Source of the DNA: Apostichopus japonicus
Taxonomy: Eukaryota > Echinodermata > Holothuroidea > Aspidochirotida > Stichopodidae
NCBI RefSeq assembly: GCF_037975245.1
Contig: NC_092567.1
Span: 3,666,214 to 3,730,213, forward strand
Reading direction: 5' to 3'
Length of the DNA stretch: 64,000 nt
Shown in pieces: positions 1-12,059 of this stretch (the stretch's first letter is position 1; every line of letters begins with the position of its first letter). The position numbers and the translations under genes are program-made. The notes under the pieces are model-generated. The model did not search any database, was not told the origin of the DNA, and saw nothing but the letters and a program-made list of their open reading frames with translations.

Positions 1-717
1 GCTCAACTGGTAACTCCACTCTTGGAATCCCTAAACAAGAGGAAAATATAAGTAATGAATATATATAAGATAATACAGAAACAAAGACAATACAGTATAG
101 TTAAATGTTGTAAACATTCATCAGATGCAGCCATATAAGAAGTGTTATTTCAGATACATCGATTCAAGTTACATTAAACTGTGCATGTTTCCAAATGTCT
201 TGACAAGTTTTGTCCTCTTTATTATTATTATTATTATTTCAGTTATTATTTTAGGGATTTCTAACGAGTACGTCCTGCGAATATTTTAGTACGCTAAATC
301 CATGAAAACAAGGTCACTAATGCTGTGGTCGTTTTGATTCCATGCTTGAAAGGACTGATTTGTGAAGGTTGGATTCTATAAAAAGTTCGACTGTTTGCTT
401 GAAATATTGAAAATAAGTATATTAGTAACAAAAATGAGTATTATATTTTAACAAATATTGACTTATAACACAAGGATATCATTCTCTCCCAATCTATAAA
501 AATGATTTCTCTGTAGAACAGGATTACTGTACAAGAATCAGTTCCCTTATCTCCACACCCCATCCTCTTCCCTGCTGGTAACCATCAAATGACCCTATCC
601 AGGGGAATTCCCCTTGATATCACAATGACTCAGTCAATGCAACCCAATGTACTATCACACATTGGTGCGATGCAGGGAAATTTTCCGTCCTGTTTATCCC
701 ATCAAGCTAGTAGGCAT

Positions 718-922
718 TTCCAATTTAGCTGCAGGGTTTAACATTCTCATAATTATGAAAGTTCGACAATTCCTTCAAACATTAATTTAATCGTTACAGA
801 AACATATCCCGGTGACTCAGCTCTCATTATGTGCTTTTCATATAAGCTGCAGAGCCTAACATTCTACTCATTATGAAGTCCGACAATTCCTTCTAACTTT
901 GATATAATCGTTACATAACTTA
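718..922. repeat. Old tandem duplication, about 122-bp offset
   Basis: Two similar segments, about 718-800 and 840-922, share AGCTGCAG, AACATTCT, CATTATGAA/ATTATGAA, CGACAATTCCTTC and ATAATCGTTACA/TTAATCGTTACA blocks in the same order. Divergence is appreciable, so it is an old local duplication. No coding content was seen. Confidence 0.7.
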
Positions 923-2352
923 TATTCATGTCACTTAGAAGGTAAACTGAGTTTGGTCTATTCATGTGGTTGATAAATGTTCAGCTGTTTGAAACCCATT
1001 GGATCAAATGTTTTGTATAAATATGACCATGCTAGACCGGGGTCTGCTCTCATGTTTTGTAACGGTGTAACTTGTGTTAGGATTATCAGCTTTTACTTTC
1101 AGTGGAGGAATATTAACAATTAAGACTTTAATTATTAATACATATAATGTTGTAAAATGAAACGTCGTCTTGTTTCTTTCTTTGTATCTGCTAGCGATAC
1201 CTTGTTCTCCAAAACTATAATTTTATCAACGATAAGTCATTCAGATTTGAGGTCGATGGTGATATAAAAACCAATCTAGATAACTCGGTTCATTGCCCAA
1301 GGTTAGAGATGGGGGTAGGTTGGGTTGGGCGGTAGGGGAGGGGTAAGACTCAGACTGATGTTCAGTGGTGCAGAAAGTGCTGCACCGTGTGTGTTCACAT
1401 GGTGTAAGAGCACGCTTAAAGACCCTGGTCAGAGGCATTGTTTGACACGGGGACATATTGCCTACGAAGTCGTAAAACTCATGCAATGGCTTTTTTAATG
1501 TACTCCCGGGACCCCAATACGAAAGTAATTCCTATCAATGTTTTTTAAAAATTATTCGCGATCATAATACACTCACACTCTCTTCCGCAGCATACGGGCA
1601 TATGTGGTTACCATAGTACCAATTTCTGGGAACCTGTTAGTTTGCAGATAGTTTGCAGGCATATAGTAACAGTTAGGCTTGACCTCGACTTTATCTATAT
1701 AGCTCGATTTTATTTGACAGAGAAATTGGTGAAACTGAATGAAAGACCACGATTTGTTTTTGTTTTTAGTAAAGAGAACCGATTACTAATATTCATGTTG
1801 ATATCTTACACAATGTGTTTGGCCAAAGAGGATCAAACTCAAAACCATTGAAAACAGGAAATTGAAAGCCAGATTCCTTTCTTATAAGACTTTGATAATT
1901 TCTTACACATGTGTTAGGTTTGTCAACATAAAAGTAAAACCAGCTAGCAGGCTAGTGACAGCGCCTACCACAAACTAAACTTAAAAATTATGCTGATGTG
2001 AATTTTGTGGGAAAATGCATGACGTAATCCCTCAGAAGCACGTGATCCCTGAGATACTGAAATATTTACTTTTTATATTTTTTTCTAGTTTCCTTATATT
2101 GGTATAGCAAAAGCTTGGTATGCTTACATTCCACAGGGAATAGTTTCTACCCCGAGTTAGTCATTTGATGCTACAGGGCGCCCTCGTATCACGATGAATA
2201 ATAATGATATATATAACCCAACGGATACCCTCACAACCCAGTAAATCATCTTGCTCCTAGATTCACTCATACTGAGTATAGACTTCTAGAGTTAGCCCTC
2301 ATGTGTGAAGAGAAAATTACTATGATAACAGTGTTGAATGTTCACCTTACAT

Positions 2353-2446
2353 ATTATTGAAATTGAAGAGATAACCCTGGTCCGTTCTGTTGGTACTCTA
2401 ATTATACCAACAGAGCGGACCAGGTTATATCTTCAATTTCAATAAT
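2353..2446. repeat. Near-perfect long inverted repeat (hairpin)
   Basis: Left arm 2353-2395 and right arm 2405-2446 are reverse complements over about 42 bp with only a few mismatches, separated by a 9-bp AT loop. The arms carry CCTGGTCCG and TCTGTTGGTA near the loop and GAAATTGAAGA further out. It could be a very short foldback transposon or a de novo palindrome. It lies between two direct repeats (about 2280 and 2587), so local rearrangement is possible. Confidence 0.8.
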
Positions 2447-3287
2447 CAATATCTTACTGATTACCGGTTATGTGGTTCTAACTTATATACGAAGATGCGT
2501 CATCATCCATTCCCCACCCGCCATCAGTCCCAGAGAATGATTATAACAAATATCAAATAATACCGAGGAATATGAGCGATTTGAATATAGACCTCTAAAG
2601 TAAGCTTTTATTTGTGAAGAGAAAATTACTGTCATAGCAGTGTTGAATGTTCACCTAACATTATGTTTTAATAAAGGTTACTTTAAGGGGGTTATTGTTA
2701 CTTCCTTTCACAGTCAATAACGTGTGAAAATTTATTTCGCGAAAAAATGCACCAACAAAGGATTTAATATCATAAATCTAAAAATGTTAACTTTTTAATC
2801 TTTTCGAATTATTATCTGCACATCAGCAAAGTGAAAAAAAAATAATAATCATGAAGCATATGGTTGGGATGGGGGTCGTGGGTGTGTGGTGTTGAAGGCT
2901 GACATTTTTAAGGCGATATTCCAACTTTGTGTTAGTGAGTTGTTGGCTTGTAACGCTCCATAACATCTGACTAAACCATTAGTATTTAAAAGTCTATCCG
3001 TTTCTTTGTTTATCATTTCTTGTGTGTGCGGAAGTAAGATTATTTAGACCTCATCTAAACTTGACATTGAGAACAGTGCTATCACCAGTACGAGATATAA
3101 AATTGTAACTGGCCTATCTAAATTCCCTGTTCCATACACGTCAATTATAAATCTTTCCCCCCTGATAAGAAACATAGTACCATATTCTTTTGTCTTAGTT
3201 CTTTGTTCCACATTAATTAATACCTCTTTGATTGTTACTAAATTATCGTTACTTATTAACAGGAACATGAATCTTAGTCTTTCTTAC

Positions 3288-3323
3288 CTCTTCTCCTGGT
3301 AGATTGCCATCTTTGTCAGAGAC
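3288..3323 (-). CDS. Short internal exon (36 bp) of the NLR-like gene
   Basis: The minus strand shows a pyrimidine-rich acceptor (TTTCTTTTCCTTTCAG), 36 bp encoding VSDKDGNLPGEE in frame 0, and a donor GAG|GTAAGA. The preceding exon (13305-13366) ends in phase 0, so the reading frame continues. The peptide is acidic and glycine-rich and has no domain I recognise. If the donor were not used, translation would run on for about a dozen codons (beginning VRKTK) to a TAA, so an alternative 3' end by intron retention is possible. Downstream exons are not identified in positions 1-3287. Three TGACGTCA sites lie about 300 bp upstream in the transcription direction. Very short exons are easy to call by chance; phase agreement and strong splice signals are the support. 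Confidence 0.5.
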
Positions 3324-3600
3324 CTGAAAGGAAAAGAAATATTATATTCATGAGATTTTGAAATAGAATTTCAGGAAAATATAATATGGCGAAGCAAAAA
3401 ATATACAAGTTAGAATGATATATCTTCAGAAATATCACAGTAAACTATTCCTGGCAGGTAAACGCACATCTACATTGAACACACTAAACTCAATATAGGA
3501 GACAGACTCGTCAATGTAAGATGCACGGACTTAATAACATGAGTATAAACATCAGCTTTATAGGGAAGACATAGTTAGTTTAAAGCCGTCATCAAGCACT

Positions 3601-3675
3601 GTGTGACGTAAGCAAACACTGAGTGACGTCATCAAATACCGAGTGACGTCATCAAATACCGAGTGACGTCATAAC
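3601..3675. repeat. 20-bp tandem repeat carrying TGACGTCA
   Basis: Units at 3621-3640 and 3641-3660 are identical (GAGTGACGTCATCAAATACC). A further half unit follows at 3661-3672 and a degenerate one precedes at 3601-3620. Each good unit contains TGACGTCA (3624, 3644, 3664), the palindrome recognised by CREB/ATF-type bZIP factors. Whether it is bound is unknown. Confidence 0.85.
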
Positions 3676-4184
3676 TATGAACTTCCCACGAGAAGGGAAA
3701 GAGGGCAGTATTCAAAGATAGACCCCAGAACATCGTGGATGTATCGATGTAATTGCAAAAATAAAGCAAAATATTGGTTAGCACACAAAGCATCATGTTA
3801 GCTACCCGCCACACCCCCCTCCCCGTTCGTCTTAGATATTCTGTTTCTATAGTGCCACTAAACAAAAATTGCAAGATCTTCTTCTATACAGTTTATTCCA
3901 AATCACGAATATTATATTTTCACAAATTACAAAATAGTCTTCAATTTTCTTTCATTTTATCAATAAACTTATCACCTCTTCCTTTATTTATATCAATCGC
4001 CAAATTGTCCAGCATTTGCACTCTGGAAAATGGTGAGTGGGATGTTATACAAGCAATTTCGTTTATCTATGTACGCCACACACAAATAATATGCAATAAA
4101 AACAGGTTTCTGGTATGATTTTAAAACGATACAAAGAACAACAACGTTGAATCGCGCTGCCTCGCATCGGGCACCATCTGTTAC

Positions 4185-5195
4185 CAGTGCGGCGGAACCG
4201 GGGGGGGGGGGGGGGCTTGGGGGCTCAGCCATGAAAAAGTTGAGGGGGCAAATGCATGATAAGCCCCCCCCCCCAATATTTACCAAGGCTCCGAAACGTG
4301 CATCTGCCCATTTTTCAATGCACACTTGTCGATCTGTCCGATGCACACGTATACTATATAGGTGTAATAATTTTAGTAAATGCTGGGGGACCCTCGGCCC
4401 GTCCCCTGGCTATAGACCACATTGTCACCCCAACCGCGTCTTCAAGGGGTGGGGTGGAGTGGTGGGGAGCAGGGCGAACATGAGGGGGGGGTAGGTGGGG
4501 AACATTGCAGCCAGAGCATTCAAACGATATGATAATTGATTGTCTGTATTATGCCTCATCGAATATTAGTGTTTTAAATAAGAGTGTAATAAGATAAACG
4601 CTACACTCATCAAATTGTGCGTTTACACTACGAGTACACGCAAGGCGTGGAACATGGCTCTATGTTTAAACGCAATCAATTATTAAACGAACATAAACAC
4701 AATATTAGAATTTCACCTGTACTGTATAAGGTACATGCATTCGTGACAGTGCTTGGTTCATAGAAATTTGTTGGCAACTGCACATGGTTTTGGAATTACC
4801 CATTTGTTGACATTAAGAAATGCTTTCTGTTTTTTCTTATGACATTTATTTAATTATTGCATTTAATTGCAAGTAGTAATTTACAACACTCAAAAACGTC
4901 TTTGCGAGTACACTACGAGTAATAGCTACTCTCTTAAAACACCATCGAATATACAAATTACAATGTTTTTACAGATTTTTACGTGCAATCTGAGAAATTG
5001 CAGGCTTGAGACCCATATTTTAGGGCTAGGTATTCGCAGCATAAAACACTCGGGAAGTGCCGTTTCCGGCCATCTGGGGGTTTGAAAAACCCAATTTTTT
5101 TTTACGCTCCGCGCCAACTGATGGTGGCGCTCCGCTTGGATAGTCTCCACACATTAGCCCCCCCCCCCAATAATTTTCCCGTCCCGCCGCGCCTG
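4185..5195. mobile_element. Non-autonomous hAT-type element, 1011 bp
   Basis: The termini are inverted: the left end starts CAGTGCGGCGGAACC and the right end, read on the minus strand, starts CAGGCGCGGCGGGACGG. Exact 8-bp target duplications TCTGTTAC flank it at 4177-4184 and 5196-5203, the signature of hAT transposition. Long G or C homopolymers lie just inside both ends. The interior is AT-rich with no transposase reading frame, so it must be mobilised in trans. The right side (about 5075-5145) carries the shared roughly 100-bp module seen in many other elements here, in minus orientation. Confidence 0.9.
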
Positions 5196-5329
5196 TCTGT
5201 TACACTGCCAGTTCATCCTCATTTCTGACCATAAACTACAGGTATTTAATGTCCTATACACATGAGTGTACGTGGAACCGTCGCAGGAACATTTACCTGA
5301 TAAGTTAGTTCATAATGAGTAAGATTGAA

Positions 5330-5960
5330 CTTAGAAGAGTAGCAAAAGTGTACTTCTGTACTTTGTGTTGTTTTAGCTACAATCTGCTGAAAGCAAACTT
5401 GACCGTTAAAGGAATGAGAAGGACATGAAAACATAATGTTACTTCAGTCCACCTGGAAAGATTAAAGTAAGTTTTTTTTTAACAAACAATAATCTATGTC
5501 ACTAACTTTGTGGGACACAAATTGTCTAAATCCTTTTGAACGAAAAATTATTCACTAATCATGAGCAGTCACTTGATTGTGACAACATATCCAGATATCT
5601 TAGTTAGTTGCAGGGTATCCAATAATTATGCGAATATTTCACGGTTTGGTCAAAGTTACAACCTATGACATAATAGGTAGCTTTAGTTAATGGAAGACCA
5701 AATTCTCCTAACACCAGAGAAAACGAAGAAAATGAGCATAATCAGTGATATCCAGGAAGCCTGCTACAAAGGCAAATATGCAAGGGCAGCTACAGTAAGC
5801 TACATGGTCGGCTAAACGGACTGTTTTTACGACTGTTGTAAGTGCTATGATGAACATTTGCCCCGAAATTAAATGAACATAAACAAGAACGGTGCAACAT
5901 GATTGACAACATTCTACGGTTCATATTTAATGTACATCGAGATGGTGACGTAAAAGCGGT
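5330..5960. repeat. Segmental duplication, copy 1 (partner 12060-12915)
   Basis: It shares ordered blocks with 12060-12915: ACTTTGTGTTGTTTTAGCTA versus ATTTTGTGTTGTTTCTGCTA, AGTTGCAGGGTATCC versus AGTTGCAGGGCTATCC, ACGACTGTTGTAAGTG versus ACGACTGTTGTTATGTG, and a final run around TTGACAACATTCTACGG. Both lie in the same orientation, flanking the 4.9-kb transposon. No open frame is conserved between the copies, so this is duplicated intron. Confidence 0.75.
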
Positions 5961-6761
5961 ATATGTTCAGTACATTCATTTAGGTGAAGACATTATTTGA
6001 TTAAGATATTTGTTAATGTCATTAATTTTTACTACAGCTAAGTTTTGGTTCAGAAGAAAAATACCAATGTTTGACGAGGATTTATAGTGGTATGTTGGAA
6101 ATGTTAAGCAGCGTCGGTTATGTAAATTATGTTGTTTTAGAGTCATACACGCTACTAGTGTTCTACTAAATGTTGAAATGATATGCTTAGTTGTTAATTA
6201 TCATACCAATGCTCGTGATTTACTTACAGACTTTTATCTCAAAAATATATTTTGAAGATATGTATTTCTGTTCACGTCCAGATTTGTATAAGTTTGTTTC
6301 TACGTTTGGAATAAACGTGGTACAAAAGTTTACGTGAGTTGTCCTGTATTATTTGGCGCCCTCAACTATCCACCCAATCCTAGACACTAATGATCAGTAA
6401 TGAATGAGGCTGGAATGTCTGGGTGTAGATATAAACTATCCCTAACACTTGAAGATAATTATCAAGATAAAATAAACAATTAGTGGATGACAAATTATGA
6501 ATATTTAAATCAGAGTATCAGTTACCGGCTATACCGTTGTTGGAACAACTCCACTCCAACCCCCCCCCCCTCCCCACCCCGGATCTTGACTCCTTCAAAA
6601 TAGTCTTATGTATGTATATTTGTGTCTGTTCAAAATACGCGGGAAATAATACGAATATTTGTCTTATATTCATACTTTATCAAGTGATTGCATGTTTTGG
6701 TTACCATGGTAACCGTACAAGATAACAAAGAAGCGGGTTAGTAGAGCTACACAGTATACTA

Positions 6762-9700
6762 CACTCTTAAAATTGTTGGGCAAATTATTGCCCAACCTGG
6801 GCAATTATTTACACAACCGTTGGGTCCGTATGCCTCCTGGTTGATATTGGGCAAAAAATACCCAACACCTTTGCCCAACACCTTTGCCCAACGCCTTTAC
6901 CCAACAATGTTGGTCAGCGATTTGCCCAATGGTTGTGTAAAACCTTTTACCAATGGATTTTTCTTTACCCAATGATTCTTGCCCAACAGCTAGTTAAAAA
7001 TAATTGTGGTTGGTTAACTAATACAATACCAACATTGGATTGTAACATTTTTCATACAACTGGGTTTATTTAATAGGTTATAAAGCTTAAACAGAGAATG
7101 ATAAAGAACAAACAAGTAATACATGTTTGTCATACTTTTATTTTTTCTGGTCTTAGCCGACTTCAGATTGTTCCTCCAGTATGAATTCTCACAGCATTCA
7201 GTGCTTGACTTCTGTTTACCTAGTTAAATGATCTGTGACTTCCATCCAAAGCAATAATTTCATAAACTCACAATGGGGATAAACACATATCAACAATATT
7301 AAAGCTGAAAATATTAGCTATCCATATTTTGCCATTGTTTACTATATTCAGTTCTTGAAATGTGTTGACCACAGAAGACCTCCTGTATGTTGACATCAAC
7401 TACACAAGGTACAGGTGCAACACACAATCATGTACAGCTTTATGTTGGTCTCTTTCAAGCAACTCTGGTCTTAATAAGTGAATATAATATCACTGATAAT
7501 TTCCAACATATAGTCAACTGAAGCTAACCATTTTATGTTTTAAACAAGGACACACAAACCGAAAAATATTGATACACCATTGTATCTGCAATTGCTTTAA
7601 CAAGGAGCCAAGGCATATTTTGCTAACATTTTGATTGTGCTTAGATGATTGATGAACTGTAAAATTTAAACATCTTTTCAAACAAAAGCCAAATGGTTAC
7701 ACATCCCACATTGATTCTACATACTAGAAATAAAAGCAGCTTCAAGATCACAATTATAAGTGATCATAGGGACACTGCTGGCACCTGATCTGTTAAACAC
7801 ACAAAATTAAATGTTTGTTTGATATACCAACCCTGCCTCAACCTTTCACAACTGTATACAATAACAAATCTACCCCCACCCCCCCCCAAAAAAAAAAAAA
7901 TACAGATTTTTTGTAGGTACAGCTTGCCAAGGCAAACAGTTACTATTTCCCTTTAATATGTAAATATATATATCACTAAAGCAACCTTAAAATGTAAACA
8001 TGTCAGGTTAATACCGAGAAACCATTTGAAAAGTTTGTTGCAAGACACTTTGACCCTTAAACACTTCTGTTTGCTACGAAAGCTCCAAAGGCACTCAGTG
8101 AACGACTTTTGATAAAACCAAGTTCATATACCTCAGCATGGAAAAACTCCCAAACCCCCTTACATTGAGTTTGGAAGTTAATGTCCAACACATAATGACT
8201 TTAAAACAAATAGTCTACTGCTGTTAGGAGTGAGGACTGCATTATTGGATGTCTCTCAATTATCACAAAAAAAAAAAATGCTGAGGGGAACCTTTGCTCT
8301 CTCCTAAGCACAGAATGAATGGCTGTGGTCGCTCATCCTTCGATATTGTCTTGCAGTAGTCCTCTAACACTTGTCACCGACTGCAAATTAAAGAAAATAA
8401 ACTCCTCGAGTTGCAAATAAAATGTAACAAAAACAGGTGGATAGACAGAGTTTTAAGACTTCTGCACAATGCTATGATACTGTGGACCAGTATAATTAAA
8501 AGAAAAAACAGGTCAGGAAAGTCAACATAGTTATCTTGACAAGGTTTTCAAAGTGTAACGCCCACCCCATTAATGTCAAATGACCTTTTCCTTGCACTAT
8601 CAAGTACCGGATCACTTCATTATTATGACCAGGGTTTACATACCGACGATGAAATTCATTGAACCTTCCCCCATTTCATCACTAGTGTAATTAAAAAAAA
8701 TTGCCCTGGTGGCTTCTAATGACCTCTGACCTCTACTATAATCAATGGGATTCATGTACTCATGTTGGCAAACCTATATGCATCACATATGAGATTCATC
8801 TAACTTTCACTCTTTAAATTAGCATATTTACAAGGTTTTAAGTGTTTGGCCCTTGTTAACCTCAAATGACCTTTGACCACTACACAATAAGTAGCATTCT
8901 TCTGCTCACTATAAACAACAACACACCAAGTTTATGAGGTTAAACAAACTTTCAGCTGAGCTGGTATGAACCAAAAGGTGTACCACCAAAAGAATACCAA
9001 ACAAAAAATATATAATTAATGATTTTGCTTACTGGCTGATCGTCTATGAATGCTTGAAGGCAACTAGTCACCGTAGTAGATCCGCTTTTCTTTGCCCGTC
9101 CTCGAAAAAGCAATGGCAACAGAAAGAAAGCTAAGTTCTTCTTTTCATCTGTAAAAGAGATTAAGGCAAGAAATGAGAATGCTTGCAGGTATAAATGACA
9201 AAAACATTAATAAGGCACACTATAGTCTGACCATATAAAACTTCAAGGACTGAGGATAAACTTCAAGGGATCTACACCGCCCTAAATGTGCTCCACAACT
9301 TTATGCTCATACACATTAATAACAGCAACATGAAAGTTAATGTGGCATGTGTACTCATAGGGGACCTACACATTTGTATTAGAAGACTTAATTACCTACC
9401 CTACACACTAATTTCAAGCCAAATTTTATAAGATTTTGAAGGAAAAAAATGAAAAAGCCCATAGTATGTGCTAACCTTTCATTGACACAGTCGTACTAAA
9501 ATCTGAATACAATTGTCCAAAGATTTTTGGAAAAATCAACTTCTAGACGTTTTAACATGTTTAATCTTCCTGCTCATAAAACATCTTGAGAAGAGTACAC
9601 AACACAACAAGCTAATTTCTTTTCCTCAGCATTGGAAAAGTATACACATTAGGAATCCATCTCATTGGCCATTTTCAAGTTTGTGCTTATCGACAGTAGA

Positions 9701-11645
9701 ATTAATCCAAATATTATATTCAATTGAGCATTAATGAGTAAACAAGGCTAATAATGAGGTTTTCAGTCATTACTCATGCTGACAAAAAACATTTCACTTT
9801 TTGAGAAATCAACAGGAATTATTCAAACCCTATGTGGAACCTACAAACAACACTGATACATGTCCAAGTGACTGTCATTGAGTTAATATTATAACAGGGC
9901 TGGGTCTCACTTCAACCACACACAAACCCGAACGCGACTACAAATAAAATAGTAGCCAATTAACCATATTGAGTGCAATGTTTGGAGAAAGTTTGCAGAA
10001 AGGTTCAGAAGCCACCATTTGACATTAACCAGCTGATTTGATCCTTTCAGATCAGTTGATTTTGATAGATTTTTAAAAAGTAACAAACCACCAAAAACAT
10101 ATTTTGAAGGTTAATCCAAATATTGACCCATCTTTACAGACATACTGGGAAGAAAAACTATATTGTCATGGCATAAGCTCTGAATGAAGCTAGCTATGAA
10201 TTCACAGGCCATGACTATACAATAAATTTGGCTTACCATCAGTCAGTGCATCCAACGTCTTCTCTAAATGCAAAAAGGTCGGCCAGTTTGGGATGATCGC
10301 CTGTATAGCACAAAATGTCCATTGTCAAATATCCCACTCTGTTGTATAATTTGTTGGCAGTTGGTTTTTGTAATAATTCGAAGTCCTGTTCTACCTGTAG
10401 GAAAGAGAAAAATATGCAAACAACATTATAGGCCTAAAACATTACTAGCGCTGATGTTCTAGGCTATACTAATATTATTATAGCCTAGAACTCATTAAAT
10501 GCCAGGCCTAACTTAGGCTACTTGAAAAACCCTCGAAGTTCGGACAACCCTAACGAATGCATAATTTCACCATGGCACAAATACAATAGGATCAATTTGA
10601 CGAAACCTATGAAGCGACTTTTTTTCTAACGAGGATGTTTCTTCTGCCATCGATAGTATCATTTTAAAAGAAGAGTGAACAGATACAATTCTGGAGCATT
10701 TTAGTGCTAAAGTGTTCGAACTTCGAAGGGTCCATTATTATACAACTGTATGTACGTACTACTACTAGCATTAACAACGTACGTGTAAGTCTACCATTAG
10801 GCCTAAGTTATGACAGGCTAGGTCTAACGTTAAGCTAATAAGGGTTCAAGTGGTCATTTGCCGTATAAAACTTAAAAGAAAAAAAGGGAGTACAATTTAT
10901 GATTTACAAAGAAAATGTGCTACAATGAAACCTTGTCTAGCCAAGATATAGGCTAGAGAGACCTGGTGCATACGCATAGCTTACCGTAAGTTGACAAGGA
11001 TCTGCATTACACAGGCGTTCGCAACGTTAATACAATGTGAGTAACTTAGGCCTAGTTACACACTTGCGGGCGCGCCTGTGGCGCCTGTCAATCGCTTCAC
11101 TACAAGCTAGCCTAACGTAATACAACTATGCTGGAAATACAAATAGTATTAGTAGCCTTTACGTAGGCCTGGTATAGCCTACATGTAGTACCGAGAGAAC
11201 GAACGATCATTCGATACCACTGATATGTAGAGATCGCAGTGTTCGATGCACACATCAAGCAGAGGATTGTTTTTCTTTACGCTCACCTTCAAATGTAGCA
11301 CATAACTCTGGCATTTCCCACCTCTTGAGTACTGCGCTAACAAATTCGTCAGCCATTGTGTAAGTTATAACACGTTCACTATATACGATCTACTCATGAT
11401 GCATGCTCATCGCGCAGAGTACCAGTATAGTAATGGCGCAAAAATGCTGGTTTTTGCACAACATTGGGCAAATCAAGCTTGTTTGCCCAACAGAAAGTAA
11501 CAATAAATTACATCTTAATTTTTGCACAACAAAGTTTACCCATATCAGTTACGTAATTTCTTTTACTCAGTTGTTGGTTAATATTTACTCATATTGGGCA
11601 ATGCTTTGTTTGCCCAACCAGTTTTGCCCAACAGTTTTTAGAGTG
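6762..11645. mobile_element. 4.9-kb TIR DNA transposon with TA duplication and captured or cargo gene
   Basis: The left end begins CACTCTTAAAATTGTTGGGC; the right end on the minus strand begins CACTCTAAAAACTGTTGGGC. TA flanks both ends (6760-6761, 11646-11647). The terminal regions (about 6762-7010 and 11430-11645) contain repeated GTTGGGCAAA and TTTGCCCAAC boxes in both orientations, so each end can fold on itself. The CACT-type start recalls EnSpm/CMC-like elements, but a TA duplication also fits other superfamilies, so the class is undecided. No transposase was seen. The only coding content is a decayed minus-strand SAM-domain gene (11356-8057). Confidence 0.8.
8057..11356 (-). pseudogene. 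Decayed SAM-domain protein gene (SAMD3-like family) inside the transposon
   Basis: Four minus-strand exons remain. 11287-11356 starts with ATG and encodes MADEFVSAVLKRWEMPEL, the usual start of a sterile alpha motif, ending at a GTGAGC donor. 10237-10390 encodes RTSNYYKNQLPTNY then, after an in-frame TGA (10325-10327), AIIPNWPTFLHLEKTLDAL. 9033-9148 encodes NLAFFLLPLLFRGRAKKSG. 8057-8380 encodes, after a frame change near its start, RPQPFILCLGESKGSPQHF and HYVLDINFQTQC, with an in-frame TAA at 8201-8203 and a final stop at 8057-8059. The exon 2-3 junction keeps phase (1 to 1). The order matches the multicopy SAM-domain 'SAMD3-like' proteins of fish and marine invertebrates, recognised from memory. 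The second half of the SAM domain is missing. Two stops and one frameshift make it non-functional. Confidence 0.8.
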
Positions 11646-12059
11646 TACAGAGATAGTTTCTTTGTGTTTTCTAATTTATTCCCATTTTACACCAATACCA
11701 TAATTCCCCCTCCCCCACCCTCCCAAGATAAAAGAGTATTAGACTGGAACCCTGGCAATGTCAGTAATTAAAATAGCTCCTCTTCCTTTCATATATACAA
11801 ATGACCAAGACCATGGCAAGAGCATTACCATTCAGAAGAATATACCATAGTTGATTGATTTCAAATAAAAACCAGACCCGTCCTTTCATAATATCTAAGC
11901 CTGTTGGACCCACACACGTATGTCAGTGACGTATACACTAATCTGGATAAATCATAATTTAAGCAAGTGATATTTTAAATCCCTGAAGCTTTCTAAGCAA
12001 CAACGTTTATTTATTAGCAATATTTAATTCACAAGGAAGAATACCATAATGGATATTTC

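Larger units (their letters stand above)
1..3287. other. Non-coding stretch left of the 36-bp exon
   Basis: AT-rich sequence with no recognisable exon; it would be intron or 3' flank of the minus-strand gene. It holds a tandem duplication at about 718-800 and 840-922 (shared core AGCTGCAG, CATTATGAA and CGACAATTCCTTC, offset about 122 bp), a large hairpin at 2353-2446, and a pair of direct repeats at about 2280-2335 and 2587-2657 sharing GTGAAGAGAAAATTACT and AGTGTTGAATGTTCACC. The minus ORF at 1241-1486 is proline- and threonine-rich and resembles nothing known. A minus ORF at 3044-3268 has a hydrophobic stretch near its end but no splice or homology support. Confidence 0.6.

Noticed and set aside
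10970-11040. Missing SAM-domain exon of the pseudogene (donor ACG|GTAAGC)
   Set aside because: The preceding sequence does not encode a SAM-like peptide in any frame. The exon is more likely deleted.
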